Origin: Nesterenkonia sphaerica
GTDB taxonomy: Bacteria > Actinomycetota > Actinomycetes > Actinomycetales > Micrococcaceae
Direction: 5' to 3'
Length of the DNA: 64,000 nucleotides
NCBI RefSeq assembly: GCF_005771565.1
Contig: NZ_VAWA01000005.1
Location: forward strand, 62,001 to 126,000
Part shown: positions 54,519 to 63,977 of the stretch, in pieces
Layout: each line of letters starts with the position of its first letter
Numbering within the stretch: position 1 is the first letter of the stretch
The notes under the pieces: model-generated
Database searches by the model: none
What the model saw: only the letters and a program-made list of their open reading frames with translations
What the model was told of the DNA's origin: nothing
Translations under genes and position numbers: made by a program

Positions 54519-54626
54519 TCAACACTCGGTGACATTGACGGCCAACCCACCTAGGGAGGTCTTATTGCATTTGGACAAGATATCCGCGCCGGGCTCCTTC
54601 ATCGTCGGGATCGCGTCATCCAAGGA
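54519..54626 (-). pseudogene. sdaA: 3' remnant of an L-serine dehydratase gene
   Basis: The last 35 codons before the TGA at 54519-54521 encode SLDDAIPTMKEPGADILSKC followed by NKTSLGGLAVNVTEC. This strongly resembles the C-terminus of L-serine ammonia-lyases, which end in a KYKETS-x-GGLAVN-x-x-EC pattern. No start or other SdaA domain is found upstream, and the cysteine in LSKC is not normal. It looks like the end of a deleted gene that once headed an sdaA-purU operon. The rest of the gap 54498-54718 shows no other gene. Confidence 0.6.
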
Positions 54627-54718
54627 CACAAGCAGCCGCTGCCGCAGACCAGGAGCCCGACGCCGCACATCAAGTCCGCCGGTGCGCCCCGAGTGGGTGT
54701 CTGTGCCTTGTATTCGAA

Positions 54719-55453
54719 TTAGGAGAAAAGCAGCCAGAAGACGGCGGTGGCAGTGCCCGAGCTGACCGCCAGAAAGAGGATGATCCACATCGCAGGCGGA
54801 AGCGGCAGCGCTCGCCAGGCTCGGGCGGCTTGGGCGGCGTCGGTCCCAGCGGCGGAGCGGGAGCGGGGGCGCAGATGGACCCGGCAGAGGTCGAGGGTGC
54901 CGCGTACCCCGGCCAGCGCATAGAAGACGCCCAGCCCCACCACGGTGGAACCGACGATCTCTGGGTCGTTATGCCACCAGATCAGCCCAGTGCTCAGCGC
55001 AGCCAGCAGACAGGAGAGGATGCCCACAGTGTTCCTGGACAGCAGCAGGGCCAGCACCAGCACGGCTTGGTAGGCAGTCAGCGCAGCTCCAGAGTGGCCT
55101 GCCGTTGCCAGCCAGACCAGCCCGAGGGCCAGGAACCCAGGAGCAGGGTAGCCGGCGAGGAAGGTGAGCAGGAGGCCGGGACCCTGCGGCCGTCCCCGGG
55201 AAACGGTGACCCCTGAGGTGTCCGTGTGCAGCTTGATGCCCGAGACGCGGCGACCGGTCACCCAGGCAGCAAGTACGTGGCCCATTTCATGGACGATGGT
55301 CGAGGCCTGCCGCGCGACCCTCCAGATTCCAGGTACAGCGGTGAGCACCACCACCGCGGCCACGAGCACAGTCACGGTTTCCGGGTTCGGAGAGGCCTCC
55401 ACGCCCCAACGTTCGGCGACGGCGTCCATCGCCGTTCGAGCACCGTCAATCAC
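54719..55453 (-). CDS. M50-type membrane metallopeptidase-like protein
   Basis: M50 proteins cut substrates within or near the membrane. The 244-residue product has about six membrane segments. Segment two precedes the zinc motif HEMGH at residues 55-59 (ASTIVHEMGHVLAAWVTGR), followed by the GVTVSRGRPQGP stretch. The second Asp-containing motif of true site-2 proteases is not obvious, so it may belong to the M50B-like actinobacterial group. GTG start. No regulated partner, such as an anti-sigma factor, is adjacent. Confidence 0.75.
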   Translation of the reverse strand: MIDGARTAMDAVAERWGVEASPNPETVTVLVAAVVVLTAVPGIWRVARQASTIVHEMGHVLAAWVTGRRVSGIKLHTDTSGVTVSRGRPQGPGLLLTFLAGYPAPGFLALGLVWLATAGHSGAALTAYQAVLVLALLLSRNTVGILSCLLAALSTGLIWWHNDPEIVGSTVVGLGVFYALAGVRGTLDLCRVHLRPRSRSAAGTDAAQAARAWRALPLPPAMWIILFLAVSSGTATAVFWLLFS

Positions 55454-55509
55454 GCGCGGAGACAGCGGCGGGAGTGAGCGAGCATGTGCAGGTGAACAGC
55501 GCCGATGGG

Positions 55510-57297
55510 TCAGTCCGGAATGGTGGCGAGGACTTCACCAGCTTTGAGACTGGTGCCGGTCTCAATCTTGAGACCTTTGATCTTTCCGGCCTTGTGAGCG
55601 GTGATCGGCTGTTCCATCTTCATCGCCTCCAGCACGGCTACGAGGTCGCCTTCCTGGACTTTGGTGCCGTTCTTCACGGCCACCTTCACCACTGTGCCCT
55701 GCATAGGTGAGGTAAGGGAGTCGCCGCTGGCGGCTGCTGCTGTGGCGGTGCGGTTGCGCCGCTTCTTCTTCGGCCCGGTCTGGGCGTTGCCGACCAGCTT
55801 CCCAGCAGACAGCGCGGCCGGAACGTTGACATGGACACGCTTGCCGTTGACCTCGACCACCACCTCCTCGCGGCCTTCGGCAGCCTCGGGATCTGGGTGC
55901 GCGGTGAGGGCATTGAAGGGGGCGATGTCATTGTGGAACTCAGTCTCGATCCAGCGGGTGTGGACCGTGAACTTGTTGGCCCGAGGCGCGGTGAGCTCGG
56001 GGGCAAAAGCAGGATCCTCCACCACTTTCCGGTGGAAGGGCAAGACCGTGGGCATGCCCTCAATGGTCATCTCGTGGAGTGCACGACGGGCACGCTGCAA
56101 CGCCTGCCTGCGGTCTGCACCGGTCACTATGAGTTTCGCGACCATCGAGTCGAACGCTCCGGAGATCGTCTCGCCGGCCCGCACCCCGGAGTCCACGCGT
56201 ACTCCGGGCCCGGTCGGGAGGTCGAAGCGCTCCAGCCGTCCCGGTGCTGGCATGAAGTTTCGTCCAGCGTCCTCCCCGTTGATCCGGAATTCGAAACTGT
56301 GGCCTCGGGTCGGTGGGTCGTCGTAGCCCAGCCGCTCTCCGCGGGCAATGCGGAACTGTTCGCGCACGAGATCCACTCCGGCGACCTCTTCCGTGACCGG
56401 GTGCTCCACCTGCAGGCGGGTATTGACCTCCAGGAAGCTGATGGTTCCGTCTGCGCCGATGAGAAACTCGCAGGTCCCGGCCCCGGCATAACCGGCTTCC
56501 TTGAGGATGGCTTTGGAGGAGCGGTAGAGCTGCCGGTTCTGCGCCCGGGTGAGAAATGGTGCCGGCGCTTCCTCCACCAGTTTCTGATTCCGCCGCTGCA
56601 GTGAGCAGTCCCGGGTGGAGACCACCACGACGTGCCCATGCTGATCTGCCAGGCACTGAGTCTCCACATGCCGGGGCTGATCCAGGAACTTTTCGATGAA
56701 GCATTCGCCCCGGCCGAAGGCGGCGGTCGCTTCCCGCACAGCGGACTCGTAGAGCTCAACAATCTCATCGTGCTCCCGGACCACCTTGATGCCGCGGCCA
56801 CCGCCTCCGTGAGCTGCCTTGATGGCAATCGGCAGGCCCTGCTTCTCGGCGAAGCGGAGCACCTCCTTGGCTGAACTCACCGGCTCTTTGGTTCCCGGTG
56901 CCAGCGGAGCGCCCACCTTTTCGGCGATTTGCCGGGCGGAGACCTTATCGCCCAGACGCTCGATGGCTTGAGGACTGGGGCCGATCCACACCAGCCCGGC
57001 CTCGGTGACGGCACGCGCGAACTCGGCGTTCTCCGACAGGAATCCGTAGCCGGGGTGCACGGCGTCGGCTCCAGTCGCTGTGGCTGCTGCCAGGATCTTC
57101 TCGGCGACCAGATATGAATCCGCGGCGCTGGCCCCGCCCAAGGCATACGCCTCGTCGGCCATCGTCACGTGGACCGCGTCGCGGTCCGGATCGGCATAGA
57201 CCGCTACGGTGGACAGGCCCTCGTCTTGGGCGGCGCGGATGATGCGCACTGCGATTTCGCCGCGGTTGGCGATGAGCACCTTGGAGAACTCTGTCAT
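55510..57297 (-). CDS. accA3: Acyl-CoA carboxylase alpha subunit (biotin carboxylase-BCCP)
   Basis: The alpha subunit carboxylates its own biotin for acetyl- or propionyl-CoA carboxylase. The 595-residue product has the biotin carboxylase part with [13 protein letters not shown], the ATP-grasp [10 protein letters not shown] loop and [16 protein letters not shown], and at the end the biotinyl domain with Lys560 in [10 protein letters not shown] Lys/Arg-rich linker lies before the biotinyl domain. The ATG overlaps the maf stop. It is the last gene of the accD-accE-maf-accA block. Confidence 0.95.
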   Translation of the reverse strand: MTEFSKVLIANRGEIAVRIIRAAQDEGLSTVAVYADPDRDAVHVTMADEAYALGGASAADSYLVAEKILAAATATGADAVHPGYGFLSENAEFARAVTEAGLVWIGPSPQAIERLGDKVSARQIAEKVGAPLAPGTKEPVSSAKEVLRFAEKQGLPIAIKAAHGGGGRGIKVVREHDEIVELYESAVREATAAFGRGECFIEKFLDQPRHVETQCLADQHGHVVVVSTRDCSLQRRNQKLVEEAPAPFLTRAQNRQLYRSSKAILKEAGYAGAGTCEFLIGADGTISFLEVNTRLQVEHPVTEEVAGVDLVREQFRIARGERLGYDDPPTRGHSFEFRINGEDAGRNFMPAPGRLERFDLPTGPGVRVDSGVRAGETISGAFDSMVAKLIVTGADRRQALQRARRALHEMTIEGMPTVLPFHRKVVEDPAFAPELTAPRANKFTVHTRWIETEFHNDIAPFNALTAHPDPEAAEGREEVVVEVNGKRVHVNVPAALSAGKLVGNAQTGPKKKRRNRTATAAAASGDSLTSPMQGTVVKVAVKNGTKVQEGDLVAVLEAMKMEQPITAHKAGKIKGLKIETGTSLKAGEVLATIPD

Positions 57298-58016
57298 GGG
57301 GTGTTCCTTACTCCCGTGTAGTCGGTCAAATCATGTCCTAGGCTCGCCAGCAGCCGTTCCACCGCAGCCGGAGAGATCCCGATGACGGCCTCACGGTCAC
57401 CGTCGACCTGTTCAATGAACTCTGCGGCGCCACCTTCGAGGGTGAACGCCCCGGCACACTGCAACGGCTCCCCGGTCTCGGCGTAGCGGATGATCTGCTC
57501 ATCGGTGGGGTGCCCGAAGTGCACGTGCGAGGACACCGTCTCACCAGCGGCATTGAGCTGGCGGGTTTGCCCTGTGGGCGCCGAGCCCAGGATGTACTCC
57601 AGGCCGGGGGCGGCCCACCGGCTCTTCTTCGACTCGGGGTCCTCGGTGGTATCGACCAGCCAGTGGCCGGTGTGCAGGGTGCCGGTCTTGCCGCGCATGA
57701 GCTTCCAACGCTCGAGGACTACGTCAACTTCATACGGCTTGCCGTAGGTGACGCCCTCGAGTTCGAATACGGAGTCGCAGCCCAGCACCAGGGCGCCACG
57801 GGCCTCCGGGCTGGCCGCCACATCTTCTGCCTTGGCCCGAGCCAGAAGCAGTGCTTCCTCGGCGGCGCTGAGCGGCCCACCCGCCTCCACGGCTGAGGCG
57901 ACCACCGCGGGCTCGTCGACGGCGGAGACCACGACGTCGAAGGTGATGCCGGCGTCGTTGAGGATCTGGCGGCGGCTGGGCGAGGCGGAGGCCAGCACCA
58001 GGTGGGGCGGAGCCAT
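57294..58016 (-). CDS. maf: Maf-like nucleoside triphosphate pyrophosphatase
   Basis: Maf proteins hydrolyse modified or canonical NTPs and can affect septum formation. The 240-residue product starts [19 protein letters not shown] and has the family LASASPSRR loop at residues 8-16, [14 protein letters not shown] and [13 protein letters not shown] 58016 was chosen over an upstream frame start for this conserved beginning. It is coupled to the carboxylase alpha gene by a four-base overlap. Confidence 0.93.
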   Translation of the reverse strand: MAPPHLVLASASPSRRQILNDAGITFDVVVSAVDEPAVVASAVEAGGPLSAAEEALLLARAKAEDVAASPEARGALVLGCDSVFELEGVTYGKPYEVDVVLERWKLMRGKTGTLHTGHWLVDTTEDPESKKSRWAAPGLEYILGSAPTGQTRQLNAAGETVSSHVHFGHPTDEQIIRYAETGEPLQCAGAFTLEGGAAEFIEQVDGDREAVIGISPAAVERLLASLGHDLTDYTGVRNTP

Positions 58017-58027
58017 GCGGGGCCAGA

Positions 58028-58336
58028 TCAACGCAGTCCCCCCGTGGCGTGGTTCCAGGAGCCGCGTCCGGGCCGGCCCCATAGGCCGTGCTGGTCCTGA
58101 TCCAGACGATGCCTGCGCTGCAGCGCACGGTCGGCCGGGCCCGTGCCGCCGGCATCGGTGGAGTCCGTGGCGGCGGATGCCGCAGTGGCCAGCACAGCGA
58201 GCAGGGCCGCCAGCTCAGTCTCCTCCAGATCCACGCCTCTCACCGGCAGCGCCGGTGACTCGGGCTGCGGGGTGTCCGGGGAGTCGGCTGAGGCTGCTGG
58301 GGGAGTCGTCATAGGGGGGTGGTGGGGCGGTGTCAT
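58028..58336 (-). CDS. accE: Acyl-CoA carboxylase epsilon subunit
   Basis: The epsilon subunit is a small actinobacterial protein that stabilises the alpha-beta complex. The 102-residue product is Pro- and Ala-rich at the start, then has LPVRGVDLEETELAALLAVL, the family core, and ends GRGSWNHATGGLR, similar to the W-containing end of known epsilon subunits. Start is uncertain: ATG 58336, four bases after the beta-subunit stop, or ATG 58312. Its place between beta and maf is as in mycobacteria and streptomycetes. Confidence 0.82.
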   Translation of the reverse strand: MTPPHHPPMTTPPAASADSPDTPQPESPALPVRGVDLEETELAALLAVLATAASAATDSTDAGGTGPADRALQRRHRLDQDQHGLWGRPGRGSWNHATGGLR

Positions 58337-58340
58337 GGGG

Positions 58341-59942
58341 CTACAGCGGGATATTTCCGTGCTTCTTGGCTGGCGGGGTCTCACGCTTGTGATAGGTGGC
58401 CTGCAGCGCTTTGCCGATCTGCCACCGGGTTTCGGCAGGCTCGATCACCGCGTCAATGTAACCGAGTTCGGCTGCCTGATAGGGGTTCAGCAGTGCTGCC
58501 TCGTAGTCTTCAATGAGCTCTTGGCGGCGGGCTTCCACGTCCCCGCCGTCTTGACTGACCTTGGCCAGCTCCCGGCGGTGGAGAATGTTCACCGCGCCTT
58601 GGGCCCCCATCACACCGATCTGTGCGGTGGGCCAGGCCAGATTGATGTCCGCACCGAGCTTCTTGGAGCCCATCACGATGTACGCCCCGCCGAAGGCCTT
58701 GCGGGTGATCACCGTGATCTTCGGGACGGTGGCCTCTGCGTATGCGTACAGCAGTTTGGCGCCGCGCCGGATGATGCCGCCCCATTCCTGATCGGTGCCG
58801 GGGAGGAACCCAGGCACGTCCACCAGGGTCAGGATCGGAATGTTGAAGGCGTCGCAGAAACGCACGAATCGCGCGGCTTTTTCGGATGCTGCGATGTCCA
58901 GGGTGCCGGCCAGTTGACTGGGCTGGTTGGCGACCACCCCCACAGAGCGTCCTGAGATGCGCCCGAAACCGGTGATGATGTTGGGCGCGTAGAGGGCCTG
59001 CAGCTGCAGGAAGTAGCCGTCGTCGACAAGCTGCTCCACCAGGGCTGCCATGTCATATGGTGCCGAGGCCGAATCCGGCACCAAACTGTTCAGCGCCTCA
59101 TCCTCGGCCTCAATCTTGGGGCGTTCCTCAAACGGTTCTTCAGGAGACTCCGCCAGGTTGTTCAGCGGTAGGAACTCCAGCAGCTCTTTGGCGAACTCGA
59201 TGGCATCCTCTTCGTCGAGGGCCATGTAGGTGGCGGTGCCGGTGGTGGTGTTGTGTGAGCGAGCACCTCCGAGGGCCTCCATGTCGACGTCTTCACCCGT
59301 GACGGACTTGATGACGTCAGGACCGGTGATGAACATGTGGGACGTCTTATCCACCATGATCACGAAGTCCGTCAGGGCCGGGGAATAGGCCGCTCCGCCT
59401 GCCGCCGGCCCCATAATGAGGGTGATCTGAGGGATCACGCCTGAGGAGTGGACATTGTTGCGGAAGATATCGGCGAACATCGCCAGGGAGGCTACGCCTT
59501 CCTGGATGCGGGCACCGCCCCCGTCATTGATACCGATCACCGGGCACCCGTTGCGAGCGGCAAACTCCTGGACCTTGACGATCTTCTCACCGTTGACGGC
59601 GCTGAGTGAACCCCCGAAGACCGCGAAATCCTGGGCATAGACCGCCACCATGCGTCCGTCGATGGTGCCGTACCCGGAGACCAGGCCGTCGCCGACCAGC
59701 TTCTTCTTCTCCATGCCGAACGCATGGGTGCGGTGCACCGCGAGTGCGTCGAACTCGACAAAGGAGTCCTCATCCAAGAGCATCTCAATGCGCTCCCGGG
59801 CGGTGTGCTTGCCCCGGTTGTGCTGCTTGGCGATCGCCTCCTCGCCCGCCGGGGCGAGGGTCTGGTCACGACGACGGCGAAAATCTGCCAGTTTGTCAGC
59901 AGTGGTTCTCGGCCGTGCGACACCGGGTGAGGATTTGTCCAT
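58341..59942 (-). CDS. accD5: Acyl-CoA carboxylase beta subunit (carboxyltransferase)
   Basis: The beta subunit transfers CO2 from biotin to acetyl- or propionyl-CoA. The 533-residue product has [39 protein letters not shown] and [19 protein letters not shown] in the N-domain, and [20 protein letters not shown] and [16 protein letters not shown] in the C-domain. These glycine-rich loops form the oxyanion holes for the acyl-CoA and carboxybiotin. It is the first gene of a four-gene leftward operon. Exact substrate preference cannot be told by eye. Confidence 0.93.
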   Translation of the reverse strand: MDKSSPGVARPRTTADKLADFRRRRDQTLAPAGEEAIAKQHNRGKHTARERIEMLLDEDSFVEFDALAVHRTHAFGMEKKKLVGDGLVSGYGTIDGRMVAVYAQDFAVFGGSLSAVNGEKIVKVQEFAARNGCPVIGINDGGGARIQEGVASLAMFADIFRNNVHSSGVIPQITLIMGPAAGGAAYSPALTDFVIMVDKTSHMFITGPDVIKSVTGEDVDMEALGGARSHNTTTGTATYMALDEEDAIEFAKELLEFLPLNNLAESPEEPFEERPKIEAEDEALNSLVPDSASAPYDMAALVEQLVDDGYFLQLQALYAPNIITGFGRISGRSVGVVANQPSQLAGTLDIAASEKAARFVRFCDAFNIPILTLVDVPGFLPGTDQEWGGIIRRGAKLLYAYAEATVPKITVITRKAFGGAYIVMGSKKLGADINLAWPTAQIGVMGAQGAVNILHRRELAKVSQDGGDVEARRQELIEDYEAALLNPYQAAELGYIDAVIEPAETRWQIGKALQATYHKRETPPAKKHGNIPL

Positions 59943-60105
59943 AGTGGGCTATCAGGCGCTTTCGTCGTCGTGCTGTACGGGTTCCACAAACTTTGCGCCA
60001 GTCTAATGAGCCAGGGGTCCTTTGCGGATGTAGGGACCCTACAAAAACTGAGGCCTTCCAACATTACAATTAACAACGATTCCTACTGATGAGTAAGCTG
60101 TGACT
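59943..60105. promoter_or_regulatory. Divergent control region of accD5 and the SDR gene
   Basis: TAAGCT at 60094-60099 lies 12 bases before ATG 60106, a likely leaderless promoter for the SDR. GGGTCC and GGACCC near 60016-60050 form a weak inverted repeat. The region is AT-rich compared with its surroundings. Confidence 0.4.
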
Positions 60106-60948
60106 ATGACCACAAACGCGCTGGCTTCAAAAACCGTTCTCATCTCCGGCGGCAGCCGTGGCATCGGCCACGCTATTGCGGTGAAGCTCGCGGCGGCCGG
60201 GGCCAATATTGTGCTGCTGGCGAAGACCGGCCGGGCCCACGATTCACTTCCGGGCACGGTGCACACCGCAGTCGATGATGTGGTCGCCGCCGGCGGTGAC
60301 GGGCTGGCAGTGGTCGGCGATATCCGCCGCGACGAAGACATCGCGCGGGCAGTGGATGCTGCGCTCGAGCGCTTCGGCGCCATTGACGCGGTGGTGAACA
60401 ATGCCTCGGCAATTGATCTGAGCCCAGCTGAGCACCAACAGATGAAGCGCTATGACCTCATGCACGACATCAACGCCCGCGGCACCTTCGCCCTCTCCCG
60501 GGCCGTGATCCCGCATCTGCGCCACAGCGCGCAACACAGCGGGTGGGTTCCCAAGATCCTGACCCTGTCCCCGCCGCTGAATCTTGACCCCGTCTGGTTC
60601 GGCCGGCACCTGGCGTACACCATGAGCAAGTACGCTATGTCCATGACCACTCTGGGGCTGGCCGCCGAGCTGGATGAGGTCGGCGTGAGCGTGAACTCGC
60701 TGTGGCCGGCGACGCTGATTGAGACCGCCGCACTGCGCAGTATCCCTGAAGGTGAGCAGCTCGCTCGGGGAGCGCGGTCCCCGCAGATCGTCGCCGACGC
60801 CGCCAGCTCACTGCTCAGCGGGGAGGCGGACTTTGGCACCGGGCAGTTTTTGACGGATGAGCAGGTGCTCGCCTCTGTGGGGGTCACTGACTTTGCTCAC
60901 TACGCCGTGGACCCGGCCAGCGAGCTGGTCCCTGACATCTTCCTGTAG
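60106..60948 (+). CDS. Short-chain dehydrogenase/reductase, HSDL2-like
   Basis: The 280-residue product has the NAD(P)-binding motif SGGSRGIGHAIAVKLAAAG, VVNNASAIDLSP and a catalytic Tyr-x3-Lys in AYTMSKYAMSM. The surrounding PPLNLDPVWFGRHLAYT and NSLWPATLIETAA match the hydroxysteroid-dehydrogenase-like 2 group, often linked to lipid metabolism. ATG 60106 is preferred over GTG 60100. It lies beside acyl-CoA carboxylase genes, which suggests a fatty-acid role, but substrate is unproven. Confidence 0.85.
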   Translation: MTTNALASKTVLISGGSRGIGHAIAVKLAAAGANIVLLAKTGRAHDSLPGTVHTAVDDVVAAGGDGLAVVGDIRRDEDIARAVDAALERFGAIDAVVNNASAIDLSPAEHQQMKRYDLMHDINARGTFALSRAVIPHLRHSAQHSGWVPKILTLSPPLNLDPVWFGRHLAYTMSKYAMSMTTLGLAAELDEVGVSVNSLWPATLIETAALRSIPEGEQLARGARSPQIVADAASSLLSGEADFGTGQFLTDEQVLASVGVTDFAHYAVDPASELVPDIFL

Positions 60949-60957
60949 CTGACAGCG

Positions 60958-61890
60958 ATGAGTGCCGACGCTGCTGCCGAACTCGACGACGGGCTGCTGC
61001 AGAGCCGACTTGTGGACTCTGGTCTGTTCGCCGCAGTACACCGTGTGGCCAGCACCGGATCCACCAACGAGGACCTCTTGTCAGCTGCCGACAGCGCTGC
61101 GGCAGGTGCGGCGATGCCGCATCTGACAGCGCTCACTGCCGAGCAGCAGACCGGCGGCCGGGGGCGTCAGGCCCGCTCGTGGGCTTCGCCGAAGGGGACC
61201 TCATTGTCCACCTCGCTGCTGCTGAGGCCGAGCTTGCCGGTGGTGGAACGGCACTGGGTCACCCTCTGCGTAGGACTGGCTCTGGTGCGGGCACTGCGCA
61301 GCCGCGGCGTTCCTGGGGCGCTGAAGTGGCCCAATGACGTCCACGTCCGCGGACGCAAGATTGCAGGGATCCTCGCCGCGGTCCCGCTGAGAGATCCTGA
61401 GGCTGTGGTGGTGGGCTGCGGCATCAATGTCCTGCTCGACGAGCAGCAGCTGCCCACCCCCACCGCCACCTCCCTGACCCTGGAGCTGGCGCGGGCTGGA
61501 GAGCCTATCCCGCTTCCCGGCACGGCCGCTGCCGGGCAGTTGCGCAGCGCGCTGCTCTGCGACTGGCTGGAGGAGGTGGCGATTCTGCTGGAGGACGTCC
61601 GGCACCATGGCAGCATTGAACCGGTCCGAGCCGAGATCCTGGCGGTGATCAGCACCGTAGGGCAGGACGTCCGGATTGAGCTCCCCGATGGTACTGCCGT
61701 CCGGGGTGCAGCAGTCGCGGTGGAGCACGACGGCGCGCTGACGGTTGAGGTCAGCGGGCGACGTCGGGCTGGTTCCGGGGCCGGTGGGGTGGCGAGCGAG
61801 GGTCTGTGGCGCACCGAGCGCACTCCGCAGCGGGAGTCCTTCCATGCCGGGGACGTGGTACACCTCAGGCCTCTCGGGGAGCCCACGTAG
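60958..61890 (+). CDS. birA: Biotin-[acetyl-CoA-carboxylase] ligase
   Basis: BirA joins biotin to the carboxyl carrier lysine, here Lys560 of the neighbouring alpha subunit. The 310-residue product has TGGRGRQARSWASPKG at about residues 65-80 and LKWPNDVHVRGRKIAGI at about 121-137, the biotinyl-AMP binding loops. There is no N-terminal winged helix, so it cannot act as a DNA-binding repressor. The small C-terminal domain is present. It lies nine bases after the SDR gene. Confidence 0.93.
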   Translation: MSADAAAELDDGLLQSRLVDSGLFAAVHRVASTGSTNEDLLSAADSAAAGAAMPHLTALTAEQQTGGRGRQARSWASPKGTSLSTSLLLRPSLPVVERHWVTLCVGLALVRALRSRGVPGALKWPNDVHVRGRKIAGILAAVPLRDPEAVVVGCGINVLLDEQQLPTPTATSLTLELARAGEPIPLPGTAAAGQLRSALLCDWLEEVAILLEDVRHHGSIEPVRAEILAVISTVGQDVRIELPDGTAVRGAAVAVEHDGALTVEVSGRRRAGSGAGGVASEGLWRTERTPQRESFHAGDVVHLRPLGEPT

Positions 61891-61942
61891 ACTGGGAGTC
61901 CCCGACGGTGCCGAGACAAGACAGGAAGGAGGCGCCTCAGCC

Positions 61943-62548
61943 GTGCTGTTGAAACTGGTAGAGGGCGAGCAAGCGATCGTGCGCACTCGCGCCCATCACC
62001 GCGCCCTGCTTCCGGCCGCGATCAACCTGGTGGTGACCATCGGACTGATGAGCTTCCTGTTGGGCTACGTCACCCGAGACACCCAGCCCGCGTTCCTGCA
62101 GCACTACAGCCACATTGCAGTCTTCCTGCTGTGGACAGCGGGGCTGGTGGCAGTAGGCCTGGGCACCGTGAAACCAGTGCTCACGTGGCTGAACCGCCTC
62201 ACCTACCTCACCACTGAGCGCATTGTGCAGAAGAACTTCCTAGGGGCCCCGCACGCCCGGGTCATCCCACTGGCACTGCTGAGCCAGCATGAGATGCGCC
62301 AGTCAGCGCTGCAGGAAATGACGGGGGCGGGTGATCTGGTGCTGCTCCACGGGGCCTACGGCCAGCACCAGCGCACGCGCCTGAGGGACATGCCGGATAT
62401 CGAACGGTTCAACAGACTTGTGGCCCTGGAACTGGGCGAATACCGGCGCCGTGCCCAAGCCCGGGCTGCAGGCGAGAGGCATGCCCAGCACGCACCGGCG
62501 GCCCGTGGCGATGTGCGTGGATCGTCATTCGGGGGCGGACGTGGCTGA
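61943..62548 (+). CDS. PH-domain-containing membrane protein
   Basis: The 201-residue product has two membrane helices near the start (LPAAINLVVTIGLMSFLLGY and IAVFLLWTAGLVAVGLGTV), then a bacterial PH-like domain with LTYLTTERIVQKNFLG and GAGDLVLLHGAYG. The GTG follows a GGAAGGAGG site. Function is unknown. It commonly lies between birA and an adenylate cyclase in actinobacteria. A basic, Gly-rich tail ends the protein, and its stop overlaps the next gene. Confidence 0.8.
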   Translation: MLLKLVEGEQAIVRTRAHHRALLPAAINLVVTIGLMSFLLGYVTRDTQPAFLQHYSHIAVFLLWTAGLVAVGLGTVKPVLTWLNRLTYLTTERIVQKNFLGAPHARVIPLALLSQHEMRQSALQEMTGAGDLVLLHGAYGQHQRTRLRDMPDIERFNRLVALELGEYRRRAQARAAGERHAQHAPAARGDVRGSSFGGGRG

Positions 62549-63923
62549 TGCTGAGCAGCGGGCTCGGCAGCGTGAGCTCGGCATGCACCGGTACATGGAC
62601 GACGAGACCGAAACTCCTGACCGGGCGGAGCAGACGGAGTACACCGCAGAGGAGCTCGCCGCCGCCCGGGCGGACTGGAGCGACTTCAATGTGCCGCGTC
62701 CGGAGCGGCCGAAGCAGACCGCGCCACGGCCCCGCCAGGTGCCCGACCGCGGATTTGCGCCCGAGAGCGTCGCCCCCAGCAGCGCGCACCCCGCGGAACA
62801 GCCCACACACGCCCCCGGGGTCGGCGCCACGGCCCCCATTCCCACCCCCAGCTTGGAAGAGCGCGCCTGGCACCGCAACATCCGGGAACTTGAGCACCGG
62901 CTGCTCGGAGCGGAACGCACGCTGACCTACCGGGAGATGGCCCAGCGGATGGGTGTCTCCACCCGTTCGGCGCGCAAACTGTGGCGCGCGTTGGGCTTTC
63001 CCAACCTGGACGAGGACGTCAAAGCATTCACTGAGGCCGATGCCGAGGCGCTTGCCCAGATGGTGCATCTGGTGGGTGAAGGGCACCTGAACCAGGAGAC
63101 CGCAATTTCGCTGACCCGTTCCGTGGGGCAGATGACCGACCGCATGGTCGTCTGGCAGATCGAGGCTCTGGTGGAGGACAAGATCGCCAACCAGGAGTAT
63201 TCCGACGCCGAGGCGCGCAGCCACGTGTTCGACACGCTGCCGAAACTCATCGACCCCCTGCACCAGCTGCTCGGATACGCCTGGCGCCGTCAGCTTTCGG
63301 CAGCGCTCCAGCGACTCACGGTACGGGTCGAATCGGGCTTGGCGTCCTTGGACCGCGGCCGGGACCCCGCCGAGCTCGAGCAGTCGCGCGATGACGCGCC
63401 GCTGCCGCTGGCCCGTGCCGTCGGGTTCGCCGACCTGGTCTCCTACACCTCGCTGTCCCGGCAGATGAGTGAGCGCACCCTCGCCCATATGGTGCAGCGT
63501 TTCGAGTCACGCTGCGCGGAGATCATCTCCATCGGCGGCGGGCGGCTGGTCAAGACCGTCGGCGATGAGGTCCTCTACAACGCAGAGACCCCCGAAGCCG
63601 GGGCAGAGATCGCACTAGCGCTTTCGGAGACCATTGCCGCAGACGATGTGCTGCCCGAGGCCCGCGTCTCCGTGGTCTGGGGGCGAGTCCTCTCGCGCAT
63701 GGGAGACATTTACGGGCCCACTGTGAACCTGGCCGCACGGCTGACCTCGCTGGCCGATCCGGGCACCATCCTGGTGGACGCCTCGACCGCCGAAGCGCTG
63801 GAGCTCAGCCAAGATTATCTGCTGGTGCCGCAGCCGCCGCGCCTGGTGCGTGGCTTCGGAGAGGTCTCGCCCAGTCTGTTGCTGCGCGCCCGGACAGGGG
63901 GGATCGCACTTGATCACGCCTAA
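62541..63923 (+). CDS. Class III adenylate cyclase with Rv2212-like regulatory domain
   Basis: This enzyme makes cAMP from ATP. The 460-residue product has a disordered acidic and Pro-rich N-terminus (about 1-110), a regulatory domain with LTYREMAQRMGVSTRSARKL, and a C-terminal cyclase domain. The two metal aspartates are Asp298 in GFADLVSYT and Asp342 in KTVGDEVLY, and GPTVNLAARL carries the transition-state Asn and Arg. All residues needed for activity seem present. GTG 62541 overlaps the PH-protein stop by 8 bases. cAMP may feed the possible CRP site near ptsH. Confidence 0.88.
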   Translation: MADAEQRARQRELGMHRYMDDETETPDRAEQTEYTAEELAAARADWSDFNVPRPERPKQTAPRPRQVPDRGFAPESVAPSSAHPAEQPTHAPGVGATAPIPTPSLEERAWHRNIRELEHRLLGAERTLTYREMAQRMGVSTRSARKLWRALGFPNLDEDVKAFTEADAEALAQMVHLVGEGHLNQETAISLTRSVGQMTDRMVVWQIEALVEDKIANQEYSDAEARSHVFDTLPKLIDPLHQLLGYAWRRQLSAALQRLTVRVESGLASLDRGRDPAELEQSRDDAPLPLARAVGFADLVSYTSLSRQMSERTLAHMVQRFESRCAEIISIGGGRLVKTVGDEVLYNAETPEAGAEIALALSETIAADDVLPEARVSVVWGRVLSRMGDIYGPTVNLAARLTSLADPGTILVDASTAEALELSQDYLLVPQPPRLVRGFGEVSPSLLLRARTGGIALDHA

Positions 63924-63977
63924 GGCGCACCTGCATCAGGCAAACCCCTTAGTTCGTGACAAGATGGTGCAGTGGAC

